A stretch of 30,516 nucleotides of DNA from a virus. The stretch spans positions 1 to 30,516 of IMG/VR virus record IMGVR_UViG_3300031741_000011; one strand, given 5' to 3'. Positions within the stretch are counted from its first letter, which is position 1; each line of letters begins with the position of its first letter. Of this stretch, positions 12,927 to 21,597 are shown in pieces. The notes beneath the pieces are model-generated. The model was not told where the DNA came from. It saw nothing but the letters and a program-made list of their open reading frames with translations, and made no database searches. The position numbers were made by a program, and so were the translations under genes.

Positions 12927-14659
12927 TGCCTACTACATTCGATGTTGAACACACCCTAAGTGCTGACCACGTAGCTACTGAGATTGCTACTAGGTGGGAC
13001 ACTTGGAATAAGCTACGTACTGGCTGGGTGAATGAGAAGAAGGAACTCCGTAACTATCTTTATGCTACGGACACTACAACTACGAGCAACAAGAAGCTTC
13101 CTTGGTCTAACTCCACGACTACCCCTAAGCTCACCCAGATCAAAGATAACCTACACGCTAACTACTTCGCTGCTTTGTTCCCCCAACAGAACTGGATGAG
13201 ATGGTATGGAGAAGATGAGGCATCTGATACTAAGATCAAGAGGGAGACAGTTCAAGCTTATATGCAGAACAAAGTTGACCAGTCTAGTTTTGTGGATACA
13301 TGCTCCGTACTCTTGGACGATTATATCCAATACGGCAATTGCTTTGGGACTGTTAGCTTTGAACGTGGATACATAGACAAGGAGTCTGGTGAAGTAATGG
13401 AGGGCTACGTAGGTCCTCGTCTTACTCGTCTCTCCCCCTTTGATATTTGCTTTGACCTCCAAGCTGCTACCTTCGAGAAGACCCCTAAGATCATTAGGTC
13501 TATCCTCACCCTAGGTGAAGTGAAGCGTAAGGTAGACGATGGGGACACTTCTATGCAAGCTGTCTTCTCCCGTATGCTGGGTAATAGGCAAGCAGTCCTA
13601 GACCAGTCTGACCTAAGCAAGTCTGAAGGATTCGTAGCTGATGGGTTCTCTGACATCCAACACTACTACGGGTCTGACTACGTAGAGGTCCTTACCTTCT
13701 ACGGTGACATGTACGACCGTAACACCAATGAGCTAATGAGTGATAGGATTATCCAAGTACTAGATAGGGCTTATGTCTTATCCAACGTGGAGAATCCCTC
13801 ATGGCATGGTATCTCTCCTATCTTCAAGGCTGGCTGGAGGGACCGTCCTGACAACTTGTACTCAATGGGGCCACTGGATAACCTAGTAGGTATGCAGTAC
13901 CGTATCGACCACCTAGAGAACTTAGCTGCTGATGTCTTCGACCAGATAGCCCTGCCTATGATTAAGATCAGAGGGATGGTAGAGGACTTTGAGCAACAGC
14001 CCGGAGAGCGTATCTACATTGGCGAGGAAGGTGACGTAGGATACCTGCACCCAGATACCACTGCTTTGAATGCTGACTTCAAGATTGATATATTACAGAA
14101 CCGTATGGAGGAAATGGCAGGTGCTCCTAGATCAGCTATGGGTATTCGCACACCCGGTGAAAAGACTGCCTTCGAGGTTCAAACACTTCAGAACCAAGCT
14201 GGTCGTATCTTCCAGCATAAGACTGCTCACTTCGAGAGAGTATTTGTGGAACCTGTACTTAACGCTATGCTTGAGACTGCTCGTAGAAATATGGATCAGG
14301 AAGAAGTAATCCGTATCCATGACGAGGCTCAAGGAGTAACTATCTTTGATACTATCCAGAAGTCGGACATCGTAGCCAAAGGTAAGCTCCGTCCCTTAGG
14401 GGCTAGGCACTTCGCCGAGAGGGCACAGCGACTACAGAACCTACAGCAGGTGTGGCAGGTAAAGCAGACCGACCCTACTGTTGCTGCTCACCTCTCAGGT
14501 AAACTGTTCGCACAGATCATGGCAGATGAACTAGGTGAACCAGCTCTCTACAAGGAGAACATAGCAGTTGAGGAACAACTAGCGACTCAACGTATGGCTA
14601 CAGAAGCAGAAGTACAGTTCCAAGAGGAACAACAAATTGCAACCGAATTGGGTCTATAG
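12926..14659 (+). CDS. Portal (head-tail connector) protein
   Basis: This 577-aa protein has features of podovirus portals: an N-terminal helical part with RWDTWNKLRTGWVNEKKELRN and WSNSTTTPKLTQIKDNLHANY; a middle part with GNCFGTVSFERG and RLSPFDICFDLQA; and the region at about 385-440 (MAGAPRSAMGIRTPGEKTAFE, NQAGRIFQHK), a familiar portal signature leading to the crown helix. It forms the dodecameric ring for DNA entry and exit. Start GTG at 12926 has CGGAGGACG ahead and overlaps the large-terminase stop. The C-terminus is Gln/Glu-rich and helical. Confidence 0.92.
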   Translation: MPTTFDVEHTLSADHVATEIATRWDTWNKLRTGWVNEKKELRNYLYATDTTTTSNKKLPWSNSTTTPKLTQIKDNLHANYFAALFPQQNWMRWYGEDEASDTKIKRETVQAYMQNKVDQSSFVDTCSVLLDDYIQYGNCFGTVSFERGYIDKESGEVMEGYVGPRLTRLSPFDICFDLQAATFEKTPKIIRSILTLGEVKRKVDDGDTSMQAVFSRMLGNRQAVLDQSDLSKSEGFVADGFSDIQHYYGSDYVEVLTFYGDMYDRNTNELMSDRIIQVLDRAYVLSNVENPSWHGISPIFKAGWRDRPDNLYSMGPLDNLVGMQYRIDHLENLAADVFDQIALPMIKIRGMVEDFEQQPGERIYIGEEGDVGYLHPDTTALNADFKIDILQNRMEEMAGAPRSAMGIRTPGEKTAFEVQTLQNQAGRIFQHKTAHFERVFVEPVLNAMLETARRNMDQEEVIRIHDEAQGVTIFDTIQKSDIVAKGKLRPLGARHFAERAQRLQNLQQVWQVKQTDPTVAAHLSGKLFAQIMADELGEPALYKENIAVEEQLATQRMATEAEVQFQEEQQIATELGL

Positions 14660-14671
14660 GAGATACCTTCA

Positions 14672-14833
14672 ATGGCAGCACTTAAGAAATCTAAGCGTCC
14701 TAAAGCACGAGATAGTGTAGGGATCAACCGCAACAGTAAGCATGACCAAGATCAGTCCCTGATGCCTAAGGCTAAGTCGAGTGCTCCTAAGAAGAGTATC
14801 CGCCCTAAGGCTCGTCCTAAGAAGAAAAAGTAG
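14672..14833 (+). CDS. Very basic 53-aa protein between portal and scaffold
   Basis: ATG at 14672 follows TAGGAGATACC, a good ribosome site, and the frame runs to TAG at 14831-14833. About 20 of 53 residues are Lys or Arg. The motif RPKAR/MPKAK/RPKAR recurs three times (residues 9-13, 31-35, 44-48) and the C-terminus is KKKK. There is no hydrophobic core, so it is probably disordered and nucleic-acid binding or portal/scaffold binding. Comparable small basic genes sit next to portals in other marine podoviruses, but I cannot name a family. Its spacing on both sides (12 and 5 bases) fits a real gene of the operon. Confidence 0.72.
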   Translation: MAALKKSKRPKARDSVGINRNSKHDQDQSLMPKAKSSAPKKSIRPKARPKKKK

Positions 14834-14838
14834 GACCT

Positions 14839-15066
14839 ATGGATTCTAAGTGGATCAAAGGATTAGCTGGTGAGGAGAAGGAACGTAGAGTTTCTGAAGT
14901 TAAAGCTCACCATAGAGCATTCTCCGATCTAAGAGAAATCTTAGAGAAGGAATGGAAGAACCCTAAGGAGTCTGACTATGAGTCTCCATCATGGGCATTT
15001 AAACAAGCTGACACCATCGGCTTCAACAGGGCACTTACAACAGTGCTTAATCTTATAAAGGAATAA
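14839..15066 (+). CDS. Small hypothetical phage protein, 75 aa
   Basis: The first half is a charged helix (EKERRVSEVKAHHRAFSDLR). The second half carries the pattern S-P-S-W-A-F-K-Q-A-D-T-I-G-F-N-R-A-L (residues about 49-66), which I have seen in short uncharacterised proteins of marine phages near portal and scaffold genes. No enzyme motif is present. TAGGA lies close to the ATG. It is probably an assembly accessory protein; the function is not established. Confidence 0.6.
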   Translation: MDSKWIKGLAGEEKERRVSEVKAHHRAFSDLREILEKEWKNPKESDYESPSWAFKQADTIGFNRALTTVLNLIKE

Positions 15067-15069
15067 ACA

Positions 15070-15801
15070 GTGAGCGTATTCGGTACAGACCAAACACCAG
15101 TTGGTCAAGCACCAGTGACAGGAGACCCTAATGCTACACCAAGCGTTGTGGATCAACTCGTCGGAGAAGGTAAGAAGTTTAAGACAGTAGAGGAAGCATT
15201 GCAGGGTAAGGTGGAAGCCGACTCCTACATTGATGAACTCAAAACTAAACTGTCTTCGCTCGAAGCGGAGGTCTCCAAAGGCTCTCGTATAGACGAATTA
15301 CTTTCTCAGTTGCAGGACAAGGCTATATCACCTGCTCCTATTCTAGAGACACCCAATACTGATAGCGTACCACAGCTTGACGTGAGTGACCTTAAGAGCC
15401 TTGTAGGAAGTGCAATTAGTGAACAGAAGCAAGACGAGATTAAAGCTAAGAATCTTGCTGTTGTTGAACAAGAACTAGCTAAGGCCTTCGGGACCGAAGC
15501 TAAGACAAAGGTAGATGCTAAAGCTAAGGAGCTTAATTTATCTGAGAAAACTCTAGAGAGTATGGCCGCTGAATCTCCAACAGCCTTCCTCACCTTGATG
15601 GGCCAAAGTCTTCCTAAGGCTGGCAGCCCTATCGTAGAGAGTTCTGTTAATCTAGAGGCATTTCAATCCTCAGGGAAGCGTGGTAAAACTTACTACGACA
15701 ACCTAAGGAAGACTAACCAAACCCAATACTTTTCAGCGAAGGTTCAACAGCAAAGAGTTGTTGATCGACAAGAGCTGGGAAGTGAGTTCTACAACAATTA
15801 A
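15070..15801 (+). CDS. Capsid scaffolding protein
   Basis: This 243-aa, acidic, Glu/Lys-rich protein is placed immediately before the major capsid gene. It starts at GTG (15070) with AAAGGAAT nine bases ahead. Residues about 29-47 (LVGEGKKFKTVEEALQGK) are typical of scaffolds of marine phages. Residues 50-80 are a likely coiled coil, and a helical middle and basic C-terminal tail (about 205-243) fit the usual layout in which the C-terminus contacts the capsid shell. It guides procapsid assembly and then leaves. No protease motif is visible. Confidence 0.8.
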   Translation: MSVFGTDQTPVGQAPVTGDPNATPSVVDQLVGEGKKFKTVEEALQGKVEADSYIDELKTKLSSLEAEVSKGSRIDELLSQLQDKAISPAPILETPNTDSVPQLDVSDLKSLVGSAISEQKQDEIKAKNLAVVEQELAKAFGTEAKTKVDAKAKELNLSEKTLESMAAESPTAFLTLMGQSLPKAGSPIVESSVNLEAFQSSGKRGKTYYDNLRKTNQTQYFSAKVQQQRVVDRQELGSEFYNN

Positions 15802-15814
15802 GGAGTAAATACCT

Positions 15815-16783
15815 ATGTCTGGTATGTCAACAGGCAATAGCACTCATCTCATTCGATCCGAACTATGGGCGAGTGACCTCAAGGAAGTACTTGAGGACGA
15901 GTTGCAGGCCACTAAGTATGTGCGTATGCTTTCAGAGTTTCCTGACGGTAACACGTTCACAATCCCATCTATCGGTACAGCCGTAGTAGATGACTATGTA
16001 GAAGATGCTGCTGTCAAGTATCGTCCTCTCGACACTGGTGAGTTCCAGTTCACTATCACAGAGTACCTGTCTTCGGCCACGTACATCACGAAGAAGAACA
16101 TGCAAGACGCATACTACATGCAAGAACTTGTATCTTCGTTTGTACCGAAGCAACAGCGTGCTATCATGGAGCATTTCGAGAAGACTACTTTCGAAGCCCC
16201 TGAAGCTAGTGTCTCTGCAAACTCACAGGAACTGATTAACGGTAAAGCTCACCGCTTTGCTGGTGGGAACTCAGGTAAGATTGAGGTAGCTGACTTTGCT
16301 TATGCACGGCTAGCCCTTAAGACTGCCAATGTTCCTGACACTGGCTTAGTAGCCATTGTTGATCCGTCCATTGAGTACGAGCTTAATACACTTGCTGCTT
16401 TCACTACCGTTGCTAACTCTCCTCGCTATGAGGGTATCGTCTCTGACGGTGTTGCAACTGGTATGAAGTTCATTGCCAATATCTACGGCTTTGATGTGTA
16501 TACCTCGAACCACCTGAAGACAGTAACTGATAGTGCTCTCCCTGAGCGTGATCTGTCTACTACCTTCAATGCTGGTGCTGTAACTGCGAAGGCTAACTTG
16601 TTCTTCTCTGCTGCTGGTGACGTCACGCCTCTCGTAGGTGCATGGCGTCAAATGCCAGAAGTGGACTCGGAGTACAACAAAGACTACCAACGTGAGGAGT
16701 ATGTAACTACTGCTCGCTATGGTGTTAAGTTGTTCCGTCCTGAGAACATGGTCACCGTTGTTTGCAACACTGCTGTAGCTTAA
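15815..16783 (+). CDS. Major capsid protein
   Basis: This 322-aa protein is directly downstream of the scaffold with a strong ribosome site (TTAAGGAGTAAA). The N-terminal arm (SELWASDLKEVLEDELQATK), the FPDGNTFTIPSIGTA segment, the long spine helix (MQELVSSFVPKQQRAIMEHF) and the later GFDVYTSNHL region fit an HK97-fold capsid subunit. The C-terminal part (SEYNKDYQREEYVTTARYGV, RPENMVTVV) is the usual closing beta-element. No N-terminal delta domain or cleavage is evident. Codon choice is more uniform than in neighbours, as expected for the most abundant protein. Confidence 0.9.
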   Translation: MSGMSTGNSTHLIRSELWASDLKEVLEDELQATKYVRMLSEFPDGNTFTIPSIGTAVVDDYVEDAAVKYRPLDTGEFQFTITEYLSSATYITKKNMQDAYYMQELVSSFVPKQQRAIMEHFEKTTFEAPEASVSANSQELINGKAHRFAGGNSGKIEVADFAYARLALKTANVPDTGLVAIVDPSIEYELNTLAAFTTVANSPRYEGIVSDGVATGMKFIANIYGFDVYTSNHLKTVTDSALPERDLSTTFNAGAVTAKANLFFSAAGDVTPLVGAWRQMPEVDSEYNKDYQREEYVTTARYGVKLFRPENMVTVVCNTAVA

Positions 16784-16804
16784 GCTAAGAAAGGAACTAA
16801 AGAA

Positions 16805-17302
16805 ATGGCTTGGACTAACTCTGACGGACTTCTAGTTCGTTTCGGTACAGATAAAGGCGCTGTTCGTAACAACGGTATTACAGCCGAAAATGTGCATAAG
16901 ACTCTTGTACACAAATTCGACTTTAACGACATTGCTACGACTGACACGGCTGCTGCTGCTCCTGAGGATGCGTTTATTCCTAATGGTTCAGTAATTGTTC
17001 GTGCTACTCTGTACGTAACTACTGGTTTCGTAGGTGCTACTGGCACCCTTGACATCGGCCTTAAAGTGGCTGCTGGTACGAACACAGATGATGACGGCAT
17101 TGATGCTGCTATCGCTGTGACAGCCCTCAACGCTCTTGGGGATACTATCATGTGTAACGGGGCACTCGTGCTCGCTGAGACAGGTGATTTGACTGGTGTA
17201 CGCTTTACTGCTGACCAGTACATCATGACTACTTGGGACACGGCTGCTTTCACAGCAGGTGCTGCTACCCTAGTAATCGAGTATCTCGAACTAGAGTCTT
17301 AA
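16805..17302 (+). CDS. Head-associated structural protein, 165 aa
   Basis: It begins MAWTNSDGLLVRFGTDKGAV, an opening known from proteins directly behind capsid genes in marine phages. The rest is beta-rich (VIVRATLYVTTGFVGATGTL, IGLKVAAGTN), with a terminal LVIEYLELE. A capsid decoration or minor head protein is the likely role, judging from gene order. AAAGGAA precedes the ATG. A hairpin 11 bases past the stop (17314-17339) separates the capsid pair from the tail genes. Confidence 0.65.
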   Translation: MAWTNSDGLLVRFGTDKGAVRNNGITAENVHKTLVHKFDFNDIATTDTAAAAPEDAFIPNGSVIVRATLYVTTGFVGATGTLDIGLKVAAGTNTDDDGIDAAIAVTALNALGDTIMCNGALVLAETGDLTGVRFTADQYIMTTWDTAAFTAGAATLVIEYLELES

Positions 17303-17313
17303 TAAAGACTAAC

Positions 17314-17339
17314 GGGGTATCCTTTAACTAGGGTACCCC
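17314..17339 (+). terminator. Hairpin after capsid genes, possible partial terminator
   Basis: GGGGTATCC (17314-17322) and GGGTACCCC (17331-17339) form a 9-bp stem with one wobble pair and an 8-base loop. There is no U-tract after it, so it would be a weak terminator at best, or a processing or stability element. Its place after the capsid genes parallels the terminator after T7 gene 10. Confidence 0.45.
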
Positions 17340-17384
17340 ACCCACCGAGAGTAAGAAGATAACTAACCTTTCAGGAGATTCCTT

Positions 17385-17936
17385 GTGGCTACAACAATCG
17401 AACACTCAGTCCTAACGACTACCGAGCTGCATGAACCTAAAGGTATTGCTGCTGCCACTGCTGATTATGTATACCTAGCTGATGGCACAGGATCAGGTGA
17501 CTGGGAAAGAGCTAACCCTCACGGTGGCATTAGGTATACCGACCTTACGACAGGGACAACTTTTACCACGCCAACTACAGACACCCTTGTTAATGTTGCA
17601 ACGGCAGTGACACACGCTGCTGATTTCACCACTAATGACCTAGGCCGTCTCACCTACACAGGTACACCAGCTCGTCACATACACGCAGTTATGGACTTCA
17701 CTGTTAAACACTCCTCTGGTGGAGGTAACGATATGTTCTTCCAAATCTACAAGAATGGTAGCCCCTTTGACGCCGAGATAGCCGTTTCAGCAGATAGCTC
17801 CACCTTCATGCAAGTACCTATTCACTTTGATAATGTAGTTGCGACTAATGACTACTTCGAACTGTACTGTAAAGCCGCCTCAGGGAACATTGTGGTCTAC
17901 CAGCTCTATTCCTTTATTATGGGGATGCCCGGATAA
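17385..17936 (+). CDS. Virion protein with C-terminal jelly-roll-like domain
   Basis: This 183-aa protein starts at GTG (17385), supported by TCAGGAGA seven to ten bases upstream. Residues about 12-40 (TTELHEPKGIAAATADYVYL, ADGTGSGDW) are a motif I know from virion proteins of many marine phages and prophages. Residues about 88-183 (HAVMDFTVKHSSGGGNDMFF, EIAVSADSSTFMQVPIHF, YFELYCKAASGNIVVYQLY) read as a TNF-like beta sandwich. It is probably a head fibre or decoration protein that exposes a binding domain. The stop overlaps the next start (TAATG). Confidence 0.65.
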   Translation: MATTIEHSVLTTTELHEPKGIAAATADYVYLADGTGSGDWERANPHGGIRYTDLTTGTTFTTPTTDTLVNVATAVTHAADFTTNDLGRLTYTGTPARHIHAVMDFTVKHSSGGGNDMFFQIYKNGSPFDAEIAVSADSSTFMQVPIHFDNVVATNDYFELYCKAASGNIVVYQLYSFIMGMPG

Positions 17937-18667
17937 TGAAGATGACCCTCCTAGAGATTGTCCAGAAGACTCTCAATGATATGGACAGTGAAGATGTAAA
18001 TGCCATAGGGGATACCCTAGAGGCTATGCAGATCGCTAGTATCGTAGAGGATGTCTACTTCTCAATCATTGCAGCCCATGAGGTGCCTGAGCATAAGGAA
18101 CTCTTGAAGCTCACCGCCCTATCAGATAGTACTTACCCCACTCACTTTGAGTACCCGACTAATGTCAAGGATATAGAGAAGGTATATTATAATATCTCCC
18201 TGACTGCTATTCCTAATTACAAGGAGATATTCTTTGCTGAACCCTTGGACTTCCTCAATATTACTGACAACCAGAGCACAGACTACGATACGGTACTAGA
18301 CAAGAATGGTAGCACCACCCTATTCATTAGTAATACTAAGATGCCTACCTACTACACCTCCTTCGATGAGGAGTACATGGTATTTGATTCGTACCTAGCA
18401 ACGGAGGATACTACACTCCAAGCAGCAAAGACTAGAGCCTATGGTCAAAAGTACCCCACCTTCACCATCTCGGATTCCTTCACCCCAGACCTTGAAGCGA
18501 AGATGTTTCCCCTTCTTCTGGCGGAAGTCAAGTCCCAAAGTTTCTCCCTCTTTAAGCCGCAAGTAGACCCTAAGATAGAACAGAAGGCTAGGCGTCTACG
18601 CTCCTTCCTACAGAATGATAAGCATAAAACTAACCGAGGAAATAAGACGAATGACTATGGCCGCTAA
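17936..18667 (+). CDS. Tail tube / head-completion adaptor (T7 gp11-like)
   Basis: This 243-aa protein has the sequence style of the adaptor between portal and nozzle in podoviruses. It opens LLEIVQKTLNDMDSEDVNAI, continues THFEYPTNVKDIEKVYYN, has a Y-x-T-S-F-D-E-E-Y-M-V-F-D-S-Y box (about 141-153) and ends with FPLLLAEVKSQSFSLFK and a basic tail. This family is often annotated tail tubular protein A. It would form a ring under the portal. The start overlaps the previous stop, and the last 17 bases overlap the following small gene. Confidence 0.8.
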   Translation: MKMTLLEIVQKTLNDMDSEDVNAIGDTLEAMQIASIVEDVYFSIIAAHEVPEHKELLKLTALSDSTYPTHFEYPTNVKDIEKVYYNISLTAIPNYKEIFFAEPLDFLNITDNQSTDYDTVLDKNGSTTLFISNTKMPTYYTSFDEEYMVFDSYLATEDTTLQAAKTRAYGQKYPTFTISDSFTPDLEAKMFPLLLAEVKSQSFSLFKPQVDPKIEQKARRLRSFLQNDKHKTNRGNKTNDYGR

Positions 18668-18974
18668 GTTTGAAGACCACCTAGAGCTAGGCACCACTGA
18701 GATTACTAGCGACAAGACTAAGAATACGTACACCATCCAGAAGCACGTAAGGTTCCCCTCTCTCTACGTCATCAAGTCCTCTAAGGGTGAGCGACCTAAG
18801 GCACTAGACAAGATGTTTACTAGTCCTGAGGAAGCTAAGAACTTCATGCGAAAGTACTTAGAAGACCTTAAGATGACAGTTGTAGCTAGAGGCGACCTAC
18901 GTGATGCACGTAAAGCTAAAGAGAAAGATAGTGTAGCTAATGCCCATAACCCAGAAAGCACAGACAAAGTTTAA
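18651..18974 (+). CDS. Small protein between tail adaptor and nozzle genes, 107 aa
   Basis: The frame is open from 18615, but ATG at 18651 (CGAGGA ten bases ahead) gives a normal overlap with the adaptor gene and is preferred; ATG at 18657 is also possible. The core FPSLYVIKSSKGERPKALD and FTSPEEAKNFMRKYL suggests a small alpha/beta fold. The C-terminal 25 residues are charged (RDARKAKEKDS). Similar-sized proteins sit at this place in other marine phages, without known function. Its end overlaps the nozzle gene by 35 bases in another frame. Confidence 0.6.
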   Translation: MTMAAKFEDHLELGTTEITSDKTKNTYTIQKHVRFPSLYVIKSSKGERPKALDKMFTSPEEAKNFMRKYLEDLKMTVVARGDLRDARKAKEKDSVANAHNPESTDKV

Positions 18975-21138
18975 TAAGGGTCTCATTACTGAGGCTGGGG
19001 AGCTTACGTTCCCTGAAGGTGCCTCTGTTAATGAAGCCAACTGTACCCTAGAGCGTACTGGTGAACGTAGGCGTAGGCTAGGTTTAGTGTACGAAGACAG
19101 TAACAGTCTCTCAGGAGCTATCCTCCCCCAAGGGACCCTCGTCACTACTGGTGAGTGGGTTAACGTAGGAGGACAAGCTAACCTACAGTACTCAGTAGTA
19201 CAGCTTAAAGGTGTCCTGTACTTCTATAACAAGTCTGTCTCCCCTATCTCAGGCCAAGCTGTGGCTGTTAGTGACGCTGATCCTACTGTCTTCTCCATAG
19301 CCCTATCTACCTATGAGACTCTTACTGGTGATGGGGCGTCAACTCGGATACAGATGGCCTCTATCAATGGTGCCCTAGTAGTCACCTCCTCCCAGATTAA
19401 TTCCTTCTACTTAGAGAGGGACAACACAGACGGTACCTTCACACAGACACAGATTAACTTCAGGGTCAGAGACTTTGAGTACCTAGGCACTAAGTCGGAC
19501 TACGATACTAAAGGTGCCTCCTCTGAGGTACGTAAATATGATACCGCTAACACAGGGTGGACTGCCACTAAAGGTGAGGCTGCCCTAAGCGCCTACAAGG
19601 CGGCTAACGGTGCTAGCTACCCTCCCCTCACTCACCCTTGGTACTCAGGCAAGGATGCCACCGGGGACTTTGATGAGGCTGAGTGGCAGAAGGTATACGG
19701 CGGCTCTAGTCTCATTGCTAATGGCCACTTCATCTTAGACCTCTTCAGTAAGGACCGTAAGACTGGCTTCGATGCTGAGAACTCCGCTGCTCTTACCTAC
19801 GCTACTGAGACTGAGACCTCTAGGTTCAAGACTGTAGCTGCCTTCTCAGGTAGAATATTCTATGCTGGCCTAGACTCACAGAAGAACTCCACTAAGATAC
19901 ATTTTTCCCACCTCCTTGACGACCTAAGTGAACTAGGGGATTGCTTCCAAGTTAATGACCCTACGTCGGAGGAGATCAGCGACCTCTTAGCTACTGATGG
20001 TGGGTATATCCAGATACCTGATGCTCACTCTATTAATAAGCTCACTGTCCTAGGAGCCTCTATCTTTGTCTTTGCTGAGAATGGTGTGTGGCAGATCACA
20101 GGCATAGATGATGTCTTCAAGGCCACAGGGTACTCAGTCCGTAAGGTTACTGATACTGGTCTCATTGCTGTAGGCTCATACGTTAAGACTGAGGACGCTA
20201 TCTTCTGGTGGTCTCCTTCTGGTATCCACGTCTTATCCTTCGCACCAGAAGCACAGCAGTACTCAGGGCAGAATATATCACTTAGTACTGTACAGACTTT
20301 CTACAACGCTATTGAGGCTGGAGCTAAGCTTAATGTTATCTCTGCCTATGACTCAATTAATAAGCAAGTCTTCTGGCTATACGCTTCGGCAGATGAGCCT
20401 TTGGACTACAAGTACAATGAGATACTGATCCTAGATATTGTCCTACAGGCTTTTGTCCCTTGGTCCATCTCTGATGCCACCGCTGGTACGTCTTATATTG
20501 TTGGTACTGCATTCTTCAGTGGTGTCGGCCATGGTCAAGTAGAGCACAAGGTGGTAGACTCAGACGGTCGGCAGGTAGTTGACTCCTTAGGTAATGAGGT
20601 GGTAGCTACCTTCGCTGATACTAGCTCCTCAGGTGACTCAGAGATTAAGTTCCTAGTCAGGGATGGGGCCACAGGTAAGGTTACCTTCGCCACCTTCTCA
20701 GGCACTGCCTTCTTAGACTGGAATACTACTAACTACACCTCCTTCGCTGAGTCAGGTTACGACTTCCTAGGTGATATGTCTGTACGTAAGACTATTCCTT
20801 ACATCAATGTCTACATGAAGGTCACTGAATCTGGGTGGGCTGGTAACGAAGTAGATGGGTATGTGCCCACACGAGAAGGTAGTCTTAAGATGTCTGCCTA
20901 CTGGGACTTCAAGACTACTACATCCTCTGTGGCTCAACAAGTATACCGACTCAAGTACCCCCCTGTCGTGGACACCAGTAACCTAACTGCCTTTAACTAC
21001 CCTCATACTGTTATCTCCACTAAGAGTAAGTTAAGAGGATCAGGCAGGAGTGTACGTCTCAGGTTCGAGAGTGAACAAGGTAAAGACTTTAACCTACTAG
21101 GCTATGAGGTACTAGGGGACAGGAGCAACAAGTTCTAA
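18940..21138 (+). CDS. Tail nozzle / tail tubular protein B-like
   Basis: This 732-aa protein opens with an N-terminal stretch (FNKGLITEAGELTFPEGASV, LERTGERRRRLG) that I know from podovirus nozzle proteins. Long beta-propeller-like repeats follow (FSGRIFYAGLD, INKLTVLGASIFVFAENGVW, FWWSPSGIHVLSF, VFWLYAS). In T7 the equivalent gp12 forms the tail tip through which DNA leaves. The start at 18940 overlaps the previous gene and has only a weak ribosome site, so translation probably depends on coupling. It is long enough to be complete. Confidence 0.82.
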   Translation: MPITQKAQTKFNKGLITEAGELTFPEGASVNEANCTLERTGERRRRLGLVYEDSNSLSGAILPQGTLVTTGEWVNVGGQANLQYSVVQLKGVLYFYNKSVSPISGQAVAVSDADPTVFSIALSTYETLTGDGASTRIQMASINGALVVTSSQINSFYLERDNTDGTFTQTQINFRVRDFEYLGTKSDYDTKGASSEVRKYDTANTGWTATKGEAALSAYKAANGASYPPLTHPWYSGKDATGDFDEAEWQKVYGGSSLIANGHFILDLFSKDRKTGFDAENSAALTYATETETSRFKTVAAFSGRIFYAGLDSQKNSTKIHFSHLLDDLSELGDCFQVNDPTSEEISDLLATDGGYIQIPDAHSINKLTVLGASIFVFAENGVWQITGIDDVFKATGYSVRKVTDTGLIAVGSYVKTEDAIFWWSPSGIHVLSFAPEAQQYSGQNISLSTVQTFYNAIEAGAKLNVISAYDSINKQVFWLYASADEPLDYKYNEILILDIVLQAFVPWSISDATAGTSYIVGTAFFSGVGHGQVEHKVVDSDGRQVVDSLGNEVVATFADTSSSGDSEIKFLVRDGATGKVTFATFSGTAFLDWNTTNYTSFAESGYDFLGDMSVRKTIPYINVYMKVTESGWAGNEVDGYVPTREGSLKMSAYWDFKTTTSSVAQQVYRLKYPPVVDTSNLTAFNYPHTVISTKSKLRGSGRSVRLRFESEQGKDFNLLGYEVLGDRSNKF

Positions 21139-21596
21139 TGACAGTTGTATTTGCAGAAGAGAACTTCTATACAGTCAAAGATGATATTCTCCCCCTCATA
21201 GAAGACCACTGGGAAGAGATTGCAGTCAACAAGGACAAGATTAAACTTAACCCAGACTGGGAAGCTTACGAAGCCCTGTACCAATCAGGGTCCTTGGGCG
21301 TCTACACAGCACGGGAAGACGGTGCTCTAGTTGGGTACCTAGTCGTGACCGCAGCACGTAACCCTCACTACAAGGATCATGTCTTTGCTTCCAACGACAT
21401 CTTATTCCTTACCCCCAGTCACCGTAAAGGGTTTACTGGGTACAAGCTAATCAAGTTTGTGGAGAAGGACCTAAAGGGTAAGGGCATATCAGTCTTTATC
21501 GTTAACACTAAAGTACACCAACCATTTGATGTACTAATGAAGCGATTAGGTTTCTCTTTAATAGAACGAACTTACTCAAAGTACTTAGGAGAGTAA
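21138..21596 (+). CDS. GNAT-family N-acetyltransferase
   Basis: This 152-aa protein matches the GNAT fold: strands at GVYTAREDGALVGYLVV (54-70), NDILFLTPSHRKGFTGYKLI (86-105) with the acetyl-CoA pyrophosphate-loop pattern (R96-K-G-F-T-G-Y), and a C-terminal MKRLGFSLIERTYSKYLG. It transfers an acetyl group from acetyl-CoA to an amine; the substrate is unknown. It is embedded between the nozzle and internal virion genes with TAATG coupling to the former. It could modify a virion or host protein and might even be packaged. Acetyltransferases at this place are known in other podoviruses. Confidence 0.8.
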   Translation: MTVVFAEENFYTVKDDILPLIEDHWEEIAVNKDKIKLNPDWEAYEALYQSGSLGVYTAREDGALVGYLVVTAARNPHYKDHVFASNDILFLTPSHRKGFTGYKLIKFVEKDLKGKGISVFIVNTKVHQPFDVLMKRLGFSLIERTYSKYLGE

Positions 21597-21597
21597 C

